The notes: generated from the letters alone by a model not told the origin. Counted from the first letter of the stretch, positions 8,763-18,528 are shown. The stretch: 64,000 bases of DNA from Mesorhizobium sp. (GCA_004017275.1 SAKE01000003.1:124001-188000), one strand, 5' to 3'. Translations and numbers: made by a program.

Positions 8763-8969
8763 CAAAAGTCAATATTTCGCCGGCGTCGCCGAGCCCGCCT
8801 GCGCAGCCAATGGCTAAAAATCAAATAAAGAGAGCTTCAAGCCCGAAGAAAATGGTGAACGCGGCGGTTACCATAAACGGATTGGTAACGCTGCCCCGGT
8901 AGCTTGACTGAAAGCGAGGCAGGACCCTTTGCGGCCTCCAACGCAACGAAAAATTCAAGGGAAATACCA

Positions 8970-10382
8970 GTGCGTCAGGCGTTGTTGGGCATCGTATCCA
9001 AATCCACCTCTCCTCTCAAAACGATAATGGTCATCGCCATGGCGATGGCATTCGTTTGTGGCGATGTCGCCTCGTCGCTGGCGGCCAGGCAGGCGGCCAT
9101 TGTCGTGGACGCCAAGACTGGCAAGGTGCTCTACTCCGCTGACGCCAACGGCAGGCGCTATCCGGCTTCACTGACCAAGATGATGACGCTTTATCTGACC
9201 TTCGAAGCGCTGGCGAAGGGTAAGATCAGCAGGAATTCGCAGGTCGTATTTTCGGCCCGCGCCGCGGCCGAGCCGCCGACGAAGCTCGGCGTGAAGGCAG
9301 GCGGCTCGGTTACGGTCGAGACAGCGATCTTGTCGATGGTCACCAAATCGGCGAACGACTCGGCAACCGCGCTGGGCGAAATGCTCGGCGGCAATGAAGC
9401 CACTTTCGCTCGCATGATGACCGCCAAGGCGCGTGCACTGGGCATGAATGGCACCGTGTTTCGCAACGCCAACGGCCTGCCCGACCCCGGCCAGTTCACC
9501 ACCGCGCGCGACATGGCGACGCTCGGCATCGCACTTCGGGAGCATTTCCCGCAGTATTACGGCTATTTCTCGCAGCGCTCCTTTCTCTACGGACGTCAGC
9601 GCATCAACGGCCACAACCGTCTGCTCGGGCGTATCAAGGGCGTCGACGGCATCAAGACGGGCTACACCCGCGCCTCCGGCTTCAACCTCGTCTCGTCGGT
9701 TTCCGACGGCAATCGCCGCATCGTCGGCGTCGTCATGGGCGGCACCTCCGGCGGCAGCCGCGACAACCAGATGGCCACCTTGATCAACACCTATTTGCCG
9801 AGGGCATCGACCCGCGGCGGCGGCGATCTGGTCGCCAAGGCCGGCGGCGACAACCCGATCACCGCGCTTGCCAAGGTGCTCCTGCCCAAGCATGACGCGC
9901 CAACGCCGGATGACAAGCCGGTGGTGGCGCAGGACGATGCCACCGTTGCCGAGGACGCCACTGTCGCGGAAGACGACACCGCGCAGGCCGAAGAGGCAGC
10001 CCCTATCGTCAAGACCAGGAAGGTCAAGACCGTCATCGTATCGGCGCCTCAAATTGCCACCGCCCAGGTGGTGGCGGCCTACGCCGAGCCGACGCCGGCG
10101 GCGGCCGTCGATCCGGTCAACACAGCGTCGGTGCCGTCGGGCTGGGCGATTCAAGTCGCCTCTTCGCCAAAACAGTCCGAAGCCCAGGCCTTCCTCGACA
10201 AGACCACCAAGCAGGCACCCAAGGCGCTGGCCGACGCGTCCGGCTTCACCGTTGCCTTCGACAAGGACGGCGTCACCTATTACCGCGCCCGCTTCGGCGG
10301 TTTCGGTTCGAAGACTGCCGCCTGGAAGGCCTGCACCGCTTTGAAGAAGAAGAACATCGAGTGCTACGCCGTCCAACAATAG
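8970..10382 (+). CDS. D-alanyl-D-alanine carboxypeptidase (DacA/DacC family) with C-terminal SPOR domain
   Basis: 470 residues from a GTG at 8970 preceded by AAGGGA; an upstream in-frame TTG at 8904 is less likely. A signal-like hydrophobic segment lies at 19-38. The penicillin-binding-protein triad is complete: SLTK at 67-70, SAN at 127-129, KTG at 229-231. Together these mark a periplasmic serine DD-carboxypeptidase that trims peptidoglycan pentapeptides. A linker with repeated acidic Ala/Asp/Glu units (about 315-345) leads to a C-terminal SPOR domain starting near GWAIQVASS. SPOR domains bind denuded glycan at the septum. The order hydrolase-linker-SPOR suggests recruitment to division sites. 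It is monocistronic and divergent from the phasin gene. Confidence 0.93.
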   Translation: MRQALLGIVSKSTSPLKTIMVIAMAMAFVCGDVASSLAARQAAIVVDAKTGKVLYSADANGRRYPASLTKMMTLYLTFEALAKGKISRNSQVVFSARAAAEPPTKLGVKAGGSVTVETAILSMVTKSANDSATALGEMLGGNEATFARMMTAKARALGMNGTVFRNANGLPDPGQFTTARDMATLGIALREHFPQYYGYFSQRSFLYGRQRINGHNRLLGRIKGVDGIKTGYTRASGFNLVSSVSDGNRRIVGVVMGGTSGGSRDNQMATLINTYLPRASTRGGGDLVAKAGGDNPITALAKVLLPKHDAPTPDDKPVVAQDDATVAEDATVAEDDTAQAEEAAPIVKTRKVKTVIVSAPQIATAQVVAAYAEPTPAAAVDPVNTASVPSGWAIQVASSPKQSEAQAFLDKTTKQAPKALADASGFTVAFDKDGVTYYRARFGGFGSKTAAWKACTALKKKNIECYAVQQ

Positions 10383-10428
10383 GACGGCGTGGAAGTCATC
10401 TCCCGGAAAAATTCTGCGTCGAAGGAGA

Positions 10429-11127
10429 CTAGTTGTGATTGGAGAGCAAGACGTCCTTGGCTTCGTTAATTCGCGCCGCCAGGAAAGACGTGCCGCCGAT
10501 ATCGGGGTGCAGGCGCTGCATCAGGCGGCGGTGCGCCTTGCGGACATCCGCCGCGGCGGCCCCCGCTTCAAGACCAAGGACCTTGTAGGCCTCCTCCTTA
10601 GTCATGGCGCCCGGACCTGGCGCAACACCCAGCCCTTCGCCACCGTTCGTCTCAGTGTTTTTGCGCCAGACGGGAAATCTGCCGTCAAGATACGTCTCTA
10701 GCAGCTGCCGGCTCTCCGGATCGCCGGAGAGTTCACGGTAGAGATGCTGCAACTCCGCCAATCCCATCGCGCCAAGCATCTTGCCTTCGTGGCGGCCGGC
10801 CAGCACAAGGCCCTCCAGTCCGCCCGTAGCGTGATCAAGCTCCATTTCCAATGCCGCGGTACGCACCGTCGAACGCTTGCCCGACGCCGGTCTGGCTGTC
10901 TGGTGCTTCATTCGCACCGAACCGTACCAGGCAAATGCCGCCGCCAGTATGATGCCGGCGACGGCTTCGCGCCCGACCACAAGTACAGCGACGCCGACCA
11001 ATGCCAAAAGAACCGGCCCGAGCGTGCGCATCCCGCTTGCCAGTTTTCCTGGATCGGCGCGCAGAAAGATGGTCACCGCGCCGAGAACCACCAGAAGCAA
11101 TGCAGCAAATAAGATAACTGCGCCCAT
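10429..11127 (-). CDS. Membrane-anchored J-domain protein
   Basis: 232 residues. Two hydrophobic segments at the N-terminus (about 3-23 and 38-68) are followed by a charged region and a C-terminal J domain: EEAYKVLGLEAGAAAADVRKAHRRLMQRLHPD. The HPD tripeptide that stimulates DnaK ATPase is present. The J domain at the extreme C-terminus resembles Tim14/Pam18-like bacterial proteins. The ATG at 11127 overlaps the TGA of the VWA-domain gene (TGATG), indicating translational coupling. It is probably a DnaK recruiter at the inner membrane; the client is unknown. Confidence 0.82.
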   Translation of the reverse strand: MGAVILFAALLLVVLGAVTIFLRADPGKLASGMRTLGPVLLALVGVAVLVVGREAVAGIILAAAFAWYGSVRMKHQTARPASGKRSTVRTAALEMELDHATGGLEGLVLAGRHEGKMLGAMGLAELQHLYRELSGDPESRQLLETYLDGRFPVWRKNTETNGGEGLGVAPGPGAMTKEEAYKVLGLEAGAAAADVRKAHRRLMQRLHPDIGGTSFLAARINEAKDVLLSNHN

Positions 11128-11858
11128 CAATTCCCGCCATCCCGCAGATGTTCGATCATCATCCGGTCTTCCGGCCTGCCCCTGGCCTCGAGCGCCTTCA
11201 GCCCGCCGGTTGCAAACACAGCAACCGCCGAAAGCAATCCCGCCAGGGTCGCGGCCGCCCGCCGATCAAATCGGAACCAAGCCCCTTTGGACAAACGCGC
11301 GATTTCCTTAAACGCTTTTTCTGCGCCCGAATCATGACCTTCCTGGAAGACGAAGACCGGAACGCCATGCAGGCCGAGGCTGCCGGCCTGTTCGGCCAGG
11401 TCGTCGATGTTCTCTTCCATCGCATCGCCGATATAGACCAGCGCATTGACTTTGGCGGCCGCCGTCTGTTTCAGCGCATGCGCCAGCACCTTGCCGATCT
11501 GGGTGTGGCCGCTGCGGCATTGGATTCGCGTCATCAGCTGCTTCAAGGCGTTGGTATCGGTCACGAAAGCGGACGAACGGCACTCGCCCAGGCCACGGAA
11601 ATAGACCAGTTGGACGCTGAGGATTCCGGCCTTGCCGACGGCATCGAACATCTGGCCCTGCAGTTCACAAGCCAGATCCCAGGTCGGCTGGCGGCTCATC
11701 GTCGCGTCGAGCGAAAGGATCAGCCTGCCCGAACCGGTCGCCGACGCGGCCAGCGTCCTTGCCTGACGAAGAAAGGCTTCGATCTCGCCTGCATTGGATT
11801 GAGGTTTGACCGGCGCAGGATTGGCCCTTGCGGGCACGGGCTGCTTCTTGTCGTTCAT
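11127..11858 (-). CDS. VWA-domain-like protein
   Basis: 243 residues from the ATG at 11858. The region LILSLDATMSRQPTWDLA looks like a von Willebrand factor A fold start: the usual DxSxS MIDAS motif appears here as DATMS. Later strands are LSVQLVYFRG, NALVYIGDAMEEN and VPVFVFQEG. The C-terminus has a weakly hydrophobic segment (TLAGLLSAVAVFATGG). Its stop overlaps the start of the J-domain gene, so the two products may act together. The alternative upstream start at 11954 adds low-complexity residues and no ribosome site. The role is unknown; metal binding is inferred from the motif. Confidence 0.7.
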   Translation of the reverse strand: MNDKKQPVPARANPAPVKPQSNAGEIEAFLRQARTLAASATGSGRLILSLDATMSRQPTWDLACELQGQMFDAVGKAGILSVQLVYFRGLGECRSSAFVTDTNALKQLMTRIQCRSGHTQIGKVLAHALKQTAAAKVNALVYIGDAMEENIDDLAEQAGSLGLHGVPVFVFQEGHDSGAEKAFKEIARLSKGAWFRFDRRAAATLAGLLSAVAVFATGGLKALEARGRPEDRMMIEHLRDGGN

Positions 11859-11931
11859 GAAAAGAAGATGTGGCGTTGTTCCATCGCTTGCAAGTCCTGC
11901 CCAAGCCAACATTGAGGGCCAGAAGCTTGGA

Positions 11932-12369
11932 TCAGAGCAAGCCGAGATCGGCAAGCTCGCGCCGGAGTTTCGGCGGCATCTCGATCAACCCGGCCTTGCC
12001 ATTGCCGAGATCAAGCGGCGCGTCCGTCGGCTTCAGATAGCGCCAGCCCTGAAAGGCCCGGCGCGGCTGCCAGTCGGTGCGCACGACTTGCGGGTCGAGC
12101 ATCAGGTGGCAGCGGCCGATGCCTTCGTCATCGGTGAACGGCCGGATCTCGGTGATCAGTTGGCGGCACTGCACATTGCCCTTGATCACCCAGTAGAGTG
12201 AACCGCCATCGATGATTTCGGCGCCGCGCGTCGGCACCATGCGCGTCGTGTGCCAATGCTCGGCCGGCTCCCCGGCGCGGCGCCTCTCGTCGAGGCGGAA
12301 GGCGATCCACTCTTCGAGATCCTCGACGCTGTCGCAGCCGACGCAGAGTTTTAGGAGATTAAGTGCCAT
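11932..12369 (-). CDS. DUF1489 family protein
   Basis: 145 residues beginning MALNLLKLCVGCDSVEDL and including HWHTTRMVPTRGAEIIDGGSLYWVIKG. Both are characteristic of the DUF1489 family (COG5458), which is widespread in alphaproteobacteria and uncharacterised. There is no signal peptide or membrane segment, so it is probably cytoplasmic. It lies 73 bases upstream of the VWA-like gene on the same strand and could head that small operon. The 232-base spacer on its 5' side (12370-12601) contains no gene or motif I can support. Confidence 0.85.
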   Translation of the reverse strand: MALNLLKLCVGCDSVEDLEEWIAFRLDERRRAGEPAEHWHTTRMVPTRGAEIIDGGSLYWVIKGNVQCRQLITEIRPFTDDEGIGRCHLMLDPQVVRTDWQPRRAFQGWRYLKPTDAPLDLGNGKAGLIEMPPKLRRELADLGLL

Positions 12370-12601
12370 CGCTTAAGGTTTAGTACGGAGCGCCGATGCG
12401 TCAACGGCCTGATCGACTTCTCCACAGTGCCAGTATCCGAATATCAAGCCTGCACCAAAGAGCCCGTTTCGAAATTCGCTCCGGCGAGTCATATGGTGGT
12501 GGTTTCGAGAACCGGAGCGCAGCGGACATTCAGATCCGTGAGCACCGGAAGCGCAGAAAACGCCGCCAGATGGCCGCCGGAGTGGATTTCCAAACGGGCT
12601 C

Positions 12602-14005
12602 TCAGCACTCCACGACATTGACGGCTAGCCCGCCAAGGCTGGTTTCCTTGTACTTCTCGTTCATGTCGAGGCCGGTCTGGCGCATCGTCTCGATGGCGGC
12701 ATCGAGCGGGACGAAATGGATGCCGTCGCCCTTGATAGCCAGTGAAGCGGCCGTCACCGCCTTGACCGCGCCCAACGCATTGCGCTCGATGCACGGCACC
12801 TGCACCAGCCCGCCGACCGGATCGCAGGTCATGCCGAGATGGTGTTCGAGCGCTATCTCGGCGGCATTCTCGACCTGCTCGGGCGTGCCGCCCATGACCG
12901 CGCACAGGCCGGCCGCCGCCATTGCCGACGCCGACCCGACCTCGCCCTGGCAGCCGACCTCGGCGCCGGAGATCGAGGCGTTGGTCTTGATGATGCCGCC
13001 GACGGCAGCGGCCGTCAGCAGGAAATCGCGAATGCTCGGCTGATCAGCCTCGGGATGGAAGTGCAGCCAGTAGCGCAGCACCGCCGGCAGCGTGCCGGCA
13101 GCGCCATTGGTCGGCGCGGTGACGACGCGGCCGCCCGCGGCATTTTCCTCGTTGACCGCCATCGCGTAAATCGACAGCCAGTCATTGGCGAGCAACGGAT
13201 TTGGCTTGTTCTGCTGCCACTGTTCCTGCAGCTTGTCATGCAGCATGCGCGCCCGGCGACGCACCTTCAGCCCGCCCGGCATGATGCCATCCTGCGACAG
13301 GCCACGGTCGATGCAGCCCTTCATGGCGCTCCAGATGCCGTCGAGGCCGGCGTCGAGCTCCTCGCGCGACATCTGCGTCTCCTCGTTGACGCGTTTCATG
13401 TCGGCGATGGAAAGGCCGCTCTTGCCGGCCATGGCCAGCATCTCGACCGCGTTCTTGAAGGGGTAAGGCACTTTCTTGCCCTCCGTCGTCACCGACCCCT
13501 TGGCTTTCATCCGCTGCAGCTCTTCTTCGGAAACCACGAAGCCGCCGCCGATCGAATAATAGATGCGCTTGAGCAGCAGGCGGCCGCCAGCATCATAAGC
13601 GTAGAACGCCATGCCGTTGGCGTGGCCGGTGAGCGGCGTCTTGCGATCCAGCACCAGATCGACAGCCGGATCGAAGCGATAGGACGGATGGCCTGGCGGC
13701 GAAATGCGCTTCTCGGCTGCGATACGGCTGGCAATGCCGTCGGCCTGATCGGGATCGACTGTCTGCGGCGTCTGACCGGCAAGGCCGAGCACCACGGCAC
13801 GATCCGAACCATGGCCGATGCCGGTATAGGCGAGTGAACCGTGCAGGCTGGCGCCGAGCCGATCGACCTTGACGCCCGCCGGACGCGGCCAGTCATTTCC
13901 TGCGACCTCGTCGAGAAAGCGCGCAGCGGCGGTCATCGGTCCCATCGTATGGGAGCTCGAGGGTCCGATGCCGATCTTGAACAGGTCGAAAACCGAAAGG
14001 AACAC
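12602..14005 (-). CDS. sdaA: L-serine ammonia-lyase, iron-sulfur type
   Basis: 467 residues from a GTG at 14005 with AGGAGA upstream, starting [20 protein letters not shown]. The Ser-Ser-His-Thr block and the cysteines in [13 protein letters not shown] and VPCIERN are those of single-chain SdaA, in which three Cys bind a [4Fe-4S] cluster. The enzyme deaminates L-serine to pyruvate and ammonia. Length matches Escherichia coli SdaA (about 454). The longer frame to 14149 has an implausible Arg/Ser-rich extension. The gene is divergent from the DUF599 gene; no regulator is adjacent. Confidence 0.95.
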   Translation of the reverse strand: MFLSVFDLFKIGIGPSSSHTMGPMTAAARFLDEVAGNDWPRPAGVKVDRLGASLHGSLAYTGIGHGSDRAVVLGLAGQTPQTVDPDQADGIASRIAAEKRISPPGHPSYRFDPAVDLVLDRKTPLTGHANGMAFYAYDAGGRLLLKRIYYSIGGGFVVSEEELQRMKAKGSVTTEGKKVPYPFKNAVEMLAMAGKSGLSIADMKRVNEETQMSREELDAGLDGIWSAMKGCIDRGLSQDGIMPGGLKVRRRARMLHDKLQEQWQQNKPNPLLANDWLSIYAMAVNEENAAGGRVVTAPTNGAAGTLPAVLRYWLHFHPEADQPSIRDFLLTAAAVGGIIKTNASISGAEVGCQGEVGSASAMAAAGLCAVMGGTPEQVENAAEIALEHHLGMTCDPVGGLVQVPCIERNALGAVKAVTAASLAIKGDGIHFVPLDAAIETMRQTGLDMNEKYKETSLGGLAVNVVEC

Positions 14006-14184
14006 GCTGCGTGGTCTCCTGGAGTCACGTCGAGGACTACATATAGGAATTCCCAGGATGTTTCCGCTCTTTTGGACATAGCGGCGCATCGCCTGCCGAC
14101 CTTGTTTGCTCCGGCAGCGACATCGGTGAGAATCGCTGTAAGCGGACATCGAAGCGATCGCGCTGAATGTGATAAATTCAGGCC

Positions 14185-14904
14185 ATGGGCGATTCCCTCG
14201 ATCTTTCGATGGCCGATCTCGCGGCGCTGGCTTTCTTCCTCGCCGCGTGGCTGCTGCACACGCTTGCCTCCGACGGCAAGTTGACCAGCCGCGTGTCGCT
14301 GACCACGGCTATGAATACACAGCGGCAAGCCTGGATGCGGACCATGGCCGAGCGCGAAATCCGCATCGTCGACACCGCCATCATGAGCGGCCTGCAGCAA
14401 GGCACTGCCTTCTTTGCCTCCAGTTCGCTGATCGCGATCGGTGGCTGCTTTGCCTTGCTCGGCGCGTCCGACCGGGTTCTTGAAGTGCTCAGCGACCTGC
14501 CCCTGGGTGGCGCCCCGTCGCGCGCGGCCTTCCAGATAAAGGTGTTCGGGTTGGTGCTGATCCTGGCGTTTTCGTTCTTCAAATTCGGCTGGGCGTACCG
14601 GCTGTTCAACTATTGCACGATCCTGATCGGCGCCGTGCCGATCCCGCATGGCGAAGCGTCACGCAATCCGGTCACCGAAACGGCGGTGTGGCGTGCGGCA
14701 CAGATGAACATGCTCGCCGGAAAGCACTTCAACTCCGGCCTGCGCGGCGTGTTCTTCTCAATCGGCTACCTCGGCTGGTTCGTCGACCCCATGGTGTTCG
14801 TGCTCTCGACGCTACTGCTGCTGGCCGTGCTGGTGCGGCGCCAGTTCTTCTCGGCGGCCAGGCAGGCGGTGATTGGTCAGCCGCCAGGGCCTGGAAAAGG
14901 CTGA
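14185..14904 (+). CDS. DUF599 family membrane protein
   Basis: 239 residues with four or five predicted transmembrane segments (about 8-28, 70-95, 115-140, 185-215). The order of conserved pieces, AMNTQRQAWMRTM, FKFGWAYRLFNYCTILIGAVP and HFNSGLRGVFFSIGYLGWFV, matches DUF599 (COG3821), a conserved proteobacterial inner-membrane family of unknown function. The 3' end overlaps the end of the convergent YdcF gene by 28 bases. It is divergent from sdaA. Confidence 0.85.
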   Translation: MGDSLDLSMADLAALAFFLAAWLLHTLASDGKLTSRVSLTTAMNTQRQAWMRTMAEREIRIVDTAIMSGLQQGTAFFASSSLIAIGGCFALLGASDRVLEVLSDLPLGGAPSRAAFQIKVFGLVLILAFSFFKFGWAYRLFNYCTILIGAVPIPHGEASRNPVTETAVWRAAQMNMLAGKHFNSGLRGVFFSIGYLGWFVDPMVFVLSTLLLLAVLVRRQFFSAARQAVIGQPPGPGKG

Positions 14905-15674
14905 TCGATCCGCCCCGACAGCCAGTAGGCGATAAGCCCGATCCATTCACGGATGGCCATCGTGGTTGCCTGCAGCGAATCGGCTGGGTTGTCGCGGAAC
15001 AAGCCGATGCCTTCCCGCCCCGAAGTGCGGTAGTCGACCGGCCAGGGAACGGTCGCAAAGCCGGCCTTGTCGAACAGTGCCTTGGCACGCGGCATATGGA
15101 AGGCCGAGGTCACCAGCAGCCACGTCTCGCCGGGCTTCGGCGTTGCCAGCTCCTTGGTGAAGACGGCATTCTCATAGGTGTTGCGGGATTTGTTTTCGAG
15201 GATCAGGCGATCGGCCGTCACGCCAAGCGCGGTAAACAAACGGGGCGCCGTGGCCGCATCGCCCTCGCCGTCGAGAAAGAGCTCGCCGGTGCCGCCGGAG
15301 ACGATCACCTTGGCGGTTGGAAAACGCCGGGCCAGAATCGCGGTCTCGACCATCCGATCGCCGCCGCTGTTCAGCTCATAGCCGCCGCGCACCAGATTGA
15401 TGGCGCCCTCGAAGCCGCCGCCGAGCACGACGATGCCATCGACCTTTTCCGGCAGCGGCGGGCGCGTAAAGCGCTCTTCCAGCGGATTGAGCATCATGGC
15501 GCCGAGCGACGTCCAGGCCGACAGCGCAAGGATCAGAAATGCCAGCACGCTGCCGGTGGCCGCCAGCCACCGGCGGCCGATCGTGGCCGCGAGCAGTCCC
15601 GCCAGCAGCAGGAAGATCGCCAGATTGAGCGGCTGGATGAAGAACCAGAAGATCTTGGAAAGGTAGAAGAACAT
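14877..15674 (-). CDS. YdcF family (DUF218) membrane protein, SanA/ElyC-like
   Basis: 265 residues. Two N-terminal transmembrane segments (about 12-32 and 38-60) precede a DUF218 domain: DGIVVLGGGFEGAINLVRGG, KVIVSGGTGE, ENKSRNTYENAVFT and WLLVTSAFHMPRA. This arrangement is that of SanA/ElyC/YdcF proteins, linked to envelope and enterobacterial-common-antigen or peptidoglycan homeostasis. The ATG at 15674 is 7 bases after the end of the frameshifted upstream gene (15682), implying an operon. The C-terminus overlaps the convergent DUF599 gene. Confidence 0.88.
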   Translation of the reverse strand: MFFYLSKIFWFFIQPLNLAIFLLLAGLLAATIGRRWLAATGSVLAFLILALSAWTSLGAMMLNPLEERFTRPPLPEKVDGIVVLGGGFEGAINLVRGGYELNSGGDRMVETAILARRFPTAKVIVSGGTGELFLDGEGDAATAPRLFTALGVTADRLILENKSRNTYENAVFTKELATPKPGETWLLVTSAFHMPRAKALFDKAGFATVPWPVDYRTSGREGIGLFRDNPADSLQATTMAIREWIGLIAYWLSGRIDQPFPGPGG

Positions 15675-15681
15675 TGGCTGC

Positions 15682-16211
15682 CTATCGTCGGCTCGAATTC
15701 TCACGACCGATGAAGTGCTCGACGGCACTCGTCACAGCCTCGGCCTCGGACCGGCTTAACTCCCTGCCGAAAACAAGGACGCCGTTAGTGTTGGTCAACC
15801 TGATGACTCCGACAGACCCGCTTCATCCGTTGGATAGGTATGGTCGAGGATTTCGATCTGAAGGTGCCCTTTCAAAGGCAATGACGGACGATTTCGCAAA
15901 AAACCCCTGACGTCGCGCACGGCTGCGGCGTTGGTTAGCCGCAGGGTTTCCTTGCCGAATACCAGCCAGATGAAATCCTTGCCGAGGAAATAGGTGAAGA
16001 GGGCAATGATCGCCGCGAACGAGAGCAACCCGAGGGGGCCGCTCGCGACGGTTGCGGGCGACGTGTCGGTCAATCCCATGTAGCCGGTGTAGGCAACGAT
16101 CGCGGCCCCAATCAGGACGAAGCCCGTCCTGAAATCCGAGGTGCGTGGTGGGTTGGTTATCAGCAGTTCGTCTCCCGTCTCGACGATGGAAATGCGAGAC
16201 GGGGGCGGCAT
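15682..16211 (-). pseudogene. Two-helix membrane protein interrupted by a frameshift
   Basis: The ATG at 16211 opens a frame with two hydrophobic helices (TGFVLIGAAIVAYTGYMG and SFAAIIALFTYFLG), then FIWLVFGKETLRLTN. It stops at 15795 after an unconvincing end (GLSESSG). In another frame, minus-strand translation from about 15820 to a TAG at 15682 reads VGVIRLTNTNGVLVFGREL and SEAEAVTSAVEHFIG, which is natural-looking protein. Adding one base near 15810-15825 would join both parts into 176 codons and place the stop 7 bases before ydcF. A 1-base deletion, real or a sequencing error, is the simplest reading. The family is not recognised. Confidence 0.6.
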
Positions 16212-16212
16212 G

Positions 16213-17778
16213 CTACCACCACTTCTCCGGCTGGAACGTCCCCGCAGCCTGTTCGATGACGGCAGCGGTCTGGAACAGGGTTTCCTCGTCGAACGGCCGG
16301 CCGATCAGTTGCAGCCCGAGCGGCAGGCCCTTGGCGTCGAGCCCGGCAGGCACGGCAATGCCTGGCAGGCCGGCCATGTTCACCGTGACCGTGAATATGT
16401 CGTTGAGGTACATCTTGACCGGATCGGCAGCCATGTCCTCGTCGGCGATGCCGAAGGCGGCGGACGGCGTTGCCGGGGTCAGGATGACGTCGACGCCGGC
16501 GGCGAAAACAGTCTCGAAATCCCGCTTGATCAGATTGCGCACCTTCTGCGCCTGCAGATAGTAGGCGTCGTAATAGCCGGCCGACAGCACATAGGTGCCG
16601 ATCATGATGCGGCGCTTGACCTCGCGGCCAAAGCCGGCGGCGCGGGTCTTCTCATACATGTCGACGATATCCTTGCCCGGCACGCGCAAGCCGTAGCGAA
16701 CGCCGTCATAGCGGGCGAGATTGGACGACGCTTCGGCGGGCGCAACGATGTAGTAGGCCGGCAGCGCGTATTTGGTGTGCGGCAGGGAAATGTCGACGAT
16801 CTCGGCGCCGGCGTCCTTCAGCCAGGCAATGCCCTTTTGCCACAGCGCCTCGATCTCCTCGGGCATGCCGTCGACGCGGTATTCCCTGGGGATGCCGACC
16901 TTCATGCCCTTGATCGGCTTGCCGACCGCGGCCTCATAGTCAGGTACCGGCCGGTCGACCGACGTCGTGTCCTTCGGATCGACGGACGCCATCGACTTCA
17001 GCAGGATCGCGGCATCGCGCACGTCGCGCGCGATCGGGCCGGCCTGGTCGAGCGACGAGGCGAAGGCGACGATGCCCCAGCGCGAACAGCGACCATAAGT
17101 CGGCTTGATGCCGACCGTGCCGGTAAAGGCGGCCGGCTGGCGGATCGAGCCGCCAGTATCCGTCGCGGTGGCGCCGGCACACAGGAAAGCGGAGACTGCC
17201 GTGGCCGAACCGCCGGAAGAACCGCCCGGCACCAGCTGCGCATTGTCCAGGCTTCGCGCGGTCCTCGTGCCGCCGGCCGAGACGAAGCCGCCATCGCCCT
17301 GATGCGTCGTCGGCATCACCATCGTGTCGAGGCGCGAACGCCGCCACGGATTGATGACCGGGCCATAATAGGACGTCTCGTTGGACGAGCCCATGGCGAA
17401 CTCATCCATGTTGAGCTTGCCCAGCATAACGGCGCCGTCGGCCCACAGATTTGATGTGACGGTCGATTCGTAGCGCGGCTTGAACCCGTCGAGCACATGG
17501 CTACAGGCCTGCGTATGGATGCCTTCGGTGCCGAACAGGTCCTTGATGCCGAGCGGGATGCCTTCCAGCGCACCGCCCTCGCCCTTGACCAGCCTTGCGT
17601 CGGACGCCTTGGCCATGTCGCGTGCCTTGTCGCCGGTCACCGCGACATAGGCATTGAGCGCGGGATTGGCGCGATCGATGGCCGAAAGATACGCCTCGGT
17701 GATCTCGGTCGCGGTGATTTCCTTGCCACGCAGCTTGGCGCGCGCCTGTGAAATCGTCAGCTGGGTCAGATCGCTCAT
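16213..17778 (-). CDS. gatA: Aspartyl/glutamyl-tRNA(Asn/Gln) amidotransferase subunit A
   Basis: 521 residues. The amidase-signature triad is complete: Lys79 (GIKD), Ser187 (PGGSSGGS) and Ser211 (DTGGSIR). GatA releases ammonia from glutamine for GatB to amidate Glu-tRNA(Gln) or Asp-tRNA(Asn). The triad spacing matches Staphylococcus aureus GatA between the serines, but Ser187 is shifted by about 33. An insert (about 147-180, including [20 protein letters not shown]) sits just before the PGGSSGGS loop. The ATG at 17778 overlaps the stop of the GNAT gene (TGATG); gatC lies just upstream. The gatB gene is not in the window. Confidence 0.96.
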   Translation of the reverse strand: MSDLTQLTISQARAKLRGKEITATEITEAYLSAIDRANPALNAYVAVTGDKARDMAKASDARLVKGEGGALEGIPLGIKDLFGTEGIHTQACSHVLDGFKPRYESTVTSNLWADGAVMLGKLNMDEFAMGSSNETSYYGPVINPWRRSRLDTMVMPTTHQGDGGFVSAGGTRTARSLDNAQLVPGGSSGGSATAVSAFLCAGATATDTGGSIRQPAAFTGTVGIKPTYGRCSRWGIVAFASSLDQAGPIARDVRDAAILLKSMASVDPKDTTSVDRPVPDYEAAVGKPIKGMKVGIPREYRVDGMPEEIEALWQKGIAWLKDAGAEIVDISLPHTKYALPAYYIVAPAEASSNLARYDGVRYGLRVPGKDIVDMYEKTRAAGFGREVKRRIMIGTYVLSAGYYDAYYLQAQKVRNLIKRDFETVFAAGVDVILTPATPSAAFGIADEDMAADPVKMYLNDIFTVTVNMAGLPGIAVPAGLDAKGLPLGLQLIGRPFDEETLFQTAAVIEQAAGTFQPEKWW

Positions 17779-18233
17779 CAAAGGCTCTTTTCGTAAAACA
17801 CCGACCACTCGGAATCGGGATAATCCAGCACCGGGCCGCAGCGCGAGAACCCGGCGCGTTCGTAGACGGTCCACGCCGCGGGATGACGATCGCCTGTCTC
17901 CAGCACCAGGCGTTTCAGCCCCTCATTGCGCGCCAGCGCCTCAACCCGCTCGACGATTTTCGCACCGATCTTCTGCCCACGATGCGACGGCCGCGTGTAC
18001 ATGCGCTTGACCTCGCCAATGGCGCCGTCATGGCGCTTCAGCGCACCGCAGCCGATGGCCAGGCCATTATCGCGGGCGATGAAAACGGTCGTGTCCTCAC
18101 CGGCCATCTGCTCGACCGTCAGATGGTAGCAATGCTCCGGAGGCGTCAGTTCGAGCAAGGTCTCGTTGAGTTCCTTGACCAGCCCGCGCACATCGTCCTG
18201 CAGTGGCGTTTCAATGGCGATCTCGATTGCCAT
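17778..18233 (-). CDS. GNAT family N-acetyltransferase
   Basis: 151 residues with a standard GNAT core: [39 protein letters not shown] containing the acetyl-CoA pyrophosphate loop R-G-Q-K-I-G, and [19 protein letters not shown]. The substrate is not predictable. The start is the ATG at 18233, 7 bases after gatC; a longer frame to 18335 would be Arg/Ser-rich shadow sequence. It is inserted between gatC and gatA, and its TGA overlaps the gatA ATG. The three genes are therefore almost certainly co-transcribed. Confidence 0.9.
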   Translation of the reverse strand: MAIEIAIETPLQDDVRGLVKELNETLLELTPPEHCYHLTVEQMAGEDTTVFIARDNGLAIGCGALKRHDGAIGEVKRMYTRPSHRGQKIGAKIVERVEALARNEGLKRLVLETGDRHPAAWTVYERAGFSRCGPVLDYPDSEWSVFYEKSL

Positions 18234-18240
18234 CGGCCGG

Positions 18241-18528
18241 CTACTCCACGACCTTCGGCACGAGGAAGAAATTCTCTTCGGTCGCCGGCGCGTTGGCGAC
18301 GATGTCGGCTGCCTTGCCACCGTCGGCGACGACATCCCTACGCTTCTTCATCTCCATCGGCGTCACCGAGGTCATCGGCTCGACGCCGGAAACATCGACC
18401 TCGTTGAGCTGTTCGACGAAGCCCAGAATAGCATTCAGTTCGCCGGTCATGCGTTCGGCATCTTCTTCGCTCACCGCGATGCGGGCGAGATGCGCGACGC
18501 GCTTCACTGTCTGAAGATCTACGGACAT
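18241..18528 (-). CDS. gatC: Aspartyl/glutamyl-tRNA(Asn/Gln) amidotransferase subunit C
   Basis: 95 residues with the full GatC profile: [39 protein letters not shown], then the C-terminal DVVADGG and [14 protein letters not shown]. GatC wraps the GatA/GatB interface and stabilises the complex. It is first in the gatC-GNAT-gatA unit. The ATG at 18528 is the natural start; upstream in-frame sequence is not protein-like. The 131-base spacer up to the next gene is featureless to me. Confidence 0.95.
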   Translation of the reverse strand: MSVDLQTVKRVAHLARIAVSEEDAERMTGELNAILGFVEQLNEVDVSGVEPMTSVTPMEMKKRRDVVADGGKAADIVANAPATEENFFLVPKVVE

